Of a DNA stretch of 64,000 nucleotides, positions 62,606 to 64,000 are shown one piece after another. Below the pieces are notes generated by a model. That model was not told the origin of the DNA. It searched no databases and saw nothing but the letters and a program-made list of their open reading frames with translations. Position numbers and translations under genes: made by a program. Position 1 is the first letter of the stretch. The number at the start of each line of letters is the position of its first letter. Source of the DNA: Maylandia zebra (lineage: Eukaryota > Chordata > Actinopteri > Cichliformes > Cichlidae); contig NC_135170.1 of the NCBI RefSeq assembly GCF_041146795.1, positions 26,406,033 through 26,470,032 of the forward strand. The letters are read 5' to 3'.

Positions 62606-62832
62606 GATCGATATTTTTATTTGGATACAAAAAGTAAGCTTTGCTCCCCTTTTATGGTTTACACCAGTAATGCATGTTTCTGATGTTTGGATTGTAGCCC
62701 TTGTTCTCTGGTTTCAAGCAATAAACGTATAATGGACATATCTGTTATTTGACACTCTATTGTGTCACTGTAAATAAATTAAAGAAATAACCCTACAATA
62801 ATACATAAAGACAAAAAAAACAAAACATCTAT

Positions 62833-63150
62833 CATATGACCCCCTATGACCTCCAGTGGAACACCAAGGCGTTCCCAGGCCACCCAAGAGATATAATCTC
62901 TCCAGCGTGTCCTGGGTCTGCCCCAGGGCCTCCCAGTGGGACATACCTGGAATACCTCACCCATGAGGCGCCCATGAGGCATCTTTCTCAGATCCCCGAA
63001 CCACCTCAACTGTCTCACTCAGCTCTCTCTTCACCACAACAGACCGGTACAGCATCCGCATCACTGCAGCCAAAGCGCCAATCCGTCTGTCGATCTCCCG
63101 CTCCCTTCTCCCGTCACTCATGAACAAGACCCCGAGATACTTAAACTCTA
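62833..63150 (-). mobile_element. Rex3/RTE-like LINE 3' part
   Basis: The minus-strand frame reads RQLRWFGDLRKMPHGRLMGE, VFQVCPTGRPWGRPRTRWRD and YISWVAWERLG: the C-terminal ORF2 region of fish Rex3/RTE. Upstream, the DREIDRRIGALAAVMRML-like region is also visible. It inserted downstream of ICAM-like copy 4. Confidence 0.85.
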
Positions 63151-63578
63151 ATATTTAACGACTAAAAAGAAGCTGCCTTGTGAGGAAAGTGAAAAAGAAA
63201 TAAAAAATAATACATGAAAACAGATTTTAATCCAAATAGAGGACACAACATGGGTTACTGTTAACAGTTTCCTGCTTCATAGCACTGGATAACACAGTAT
63301 TTTTGCATCACAAGTGTAACCTTTTTATTGTTTTGCACATTTATACTGTTTTCAGGTCTATGAAGTTTAGAAATGGATCATAATCCATTTATGTGTAAAT
63401 ATGCTTTTCATTTTCTAGCTTTTAATGAATCAATGACTCATATATAAATATGTAACTTGAAATTCAATAATGTAATTAATCTGTAAAATACTAACAAATC
63501 TAAATTGTATTAATGAGTTTGACACGCAGAACAGAATGCAGCAAAGATCCTACGCATTGCCATTGGCTTGTGCAAAAG
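63151..63578. other. Spacer, likely 3' UTR side of ICAM-like copy 4
   Basis: AT-rich, no gene or trip10-flank block recognised. Confidence 0.4.
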
Positions 63579-64000
63579 TCAAATGGCTATATTAGACATT
63601 TGGCACTCCGGAACAAAATTGTATTGTCCACGTTTTTTTTGCCGGTTGTGAAAATAGACCACGAGGAGGGTAAGACCGATGATCAATAGAGTGAGAAAAG
63701 CCCAAATAGCTGGAAAGAGGACTTTACTGGTATTGCCTGTAAGACCAACAAAATAAAACAACATGTGACTTCTGTTTAATACATCATGCCATGCATTGTT
63801 GAAATTAAACATCAGTAATTTTTTCCTACATTTCCATAACTGTTCTGCACAGAGTCAGTAATCATACCTTTTATCATCAGTGTGACGAATCGTGTATTTC
63901 TCCCAACTTTATTCTCTGCAACACAAATGTAAAAACCAGCATTGGTAGACGTGGCTCTAGTGATAGTGATTATCTTCTGGTGCCCCTCAGTGGTCACATT
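63579..64000 (-). CDS. ICAM-like receptor (copy 4), 3' exons only, continues beyond the window
   Basis: The last exon (63,579-63,736) encodes GNTSKVLFPAIWAF, a transmembrane helix (about 20 residues, through TLLVVYF) and a basic tail HNRQKKRGQYNF ending SNIAI and stop. It is preceded by an Ig exon (63,868 to beyond 64,000) that reads GFYICVAENKVGRNTRFVTL. The junction is phase 1 with GT-AG borders, as in copy 2. The tail sequence differs completely from that of copy 2. Both exons are open. Whether the whole gene is intact cannot be judged here. Confidence 0.72.

Overview
The window looks like teleost fish nuclear DNA. It has large introns with GT-AG boundaries, only two recognisable host loci, and many fish-type mobile-element remnants: Tc1/mariner, PIF/Harbinger, an L2-like LINE with a TTATC tail, RTE/Rex3-like LINEs, Ty3/gypsy and solo LTRs. 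The repeat types would fit a percomorph such as a cichlid, but the species cannot be fixed from sequence alone. Nothing bacterial, and no CRISPR array, rRNA or tRNA, was seen.

Layout. Positions 1-26,000 hold no host gene that I recognise. They carry a Tc1 fragment (1-590), a possible solo LTR (784-1985), an L2-like LINE (2007-3370), an RTE scrap (about 3,540-3,730), a decayed Ty3/gypsy element that lost protease and RT (7,650-10,960), a truncated Harbinger transposase with introns (11,326-12,279), a second Tc1 derivative (16,575-17,045) and a Rex3-like 3' end (19,643-20,010). Positions 26,134-43,818 (minus strand) hold a complete 15-exon trip10 (CIP4) gene. All splice phases agree and give a predicted 581-aa F-BAR/HR1/SH3 protein. 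Its introns contain an L2-like LINE, two Tc1/mariner remnants, a MITE and a SINE-like repeat.

From about 44,700 to the right edge lies a tandem array of ICAM-like immunoglobulin-superfamily genes, all on the minus strand. Copy 1 (44,740-48,340) is a pseudogene. Copy 2 (53,599-59,761) is intact by inspection: signal peptide, four Ig-like domains, transmembrane segment and tail, 434 aa. Copy 3 (61,275-62,605) is a relic. Copy 4 (63,579 to the edge) is an intact 3' end that runs out of the window.

The most notable observation is that the 5' end of trip10 (exon 1 plus flank) is itself repeated. Degenerate but alignable copies of exon 1 lie at 52,650-52,673 and 60,536-60,560, each about 0.7-0.9 kb past the 3' end of an ICAM-like copy, as the real exon 1 is past copy 1. 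The duplicated unit was therefore [ICAM-like gene + trip10 promoter/exon 1], with a period of about 8-9 kb. Intron 1 of ICAM-like copy 2 carries a nested insertion: a 2.5-kb DNA transposon inside a TA microsatellite, itself containing tandem LTR copies. The window also holds an unusual number of short, near-perfect inverted repeats.
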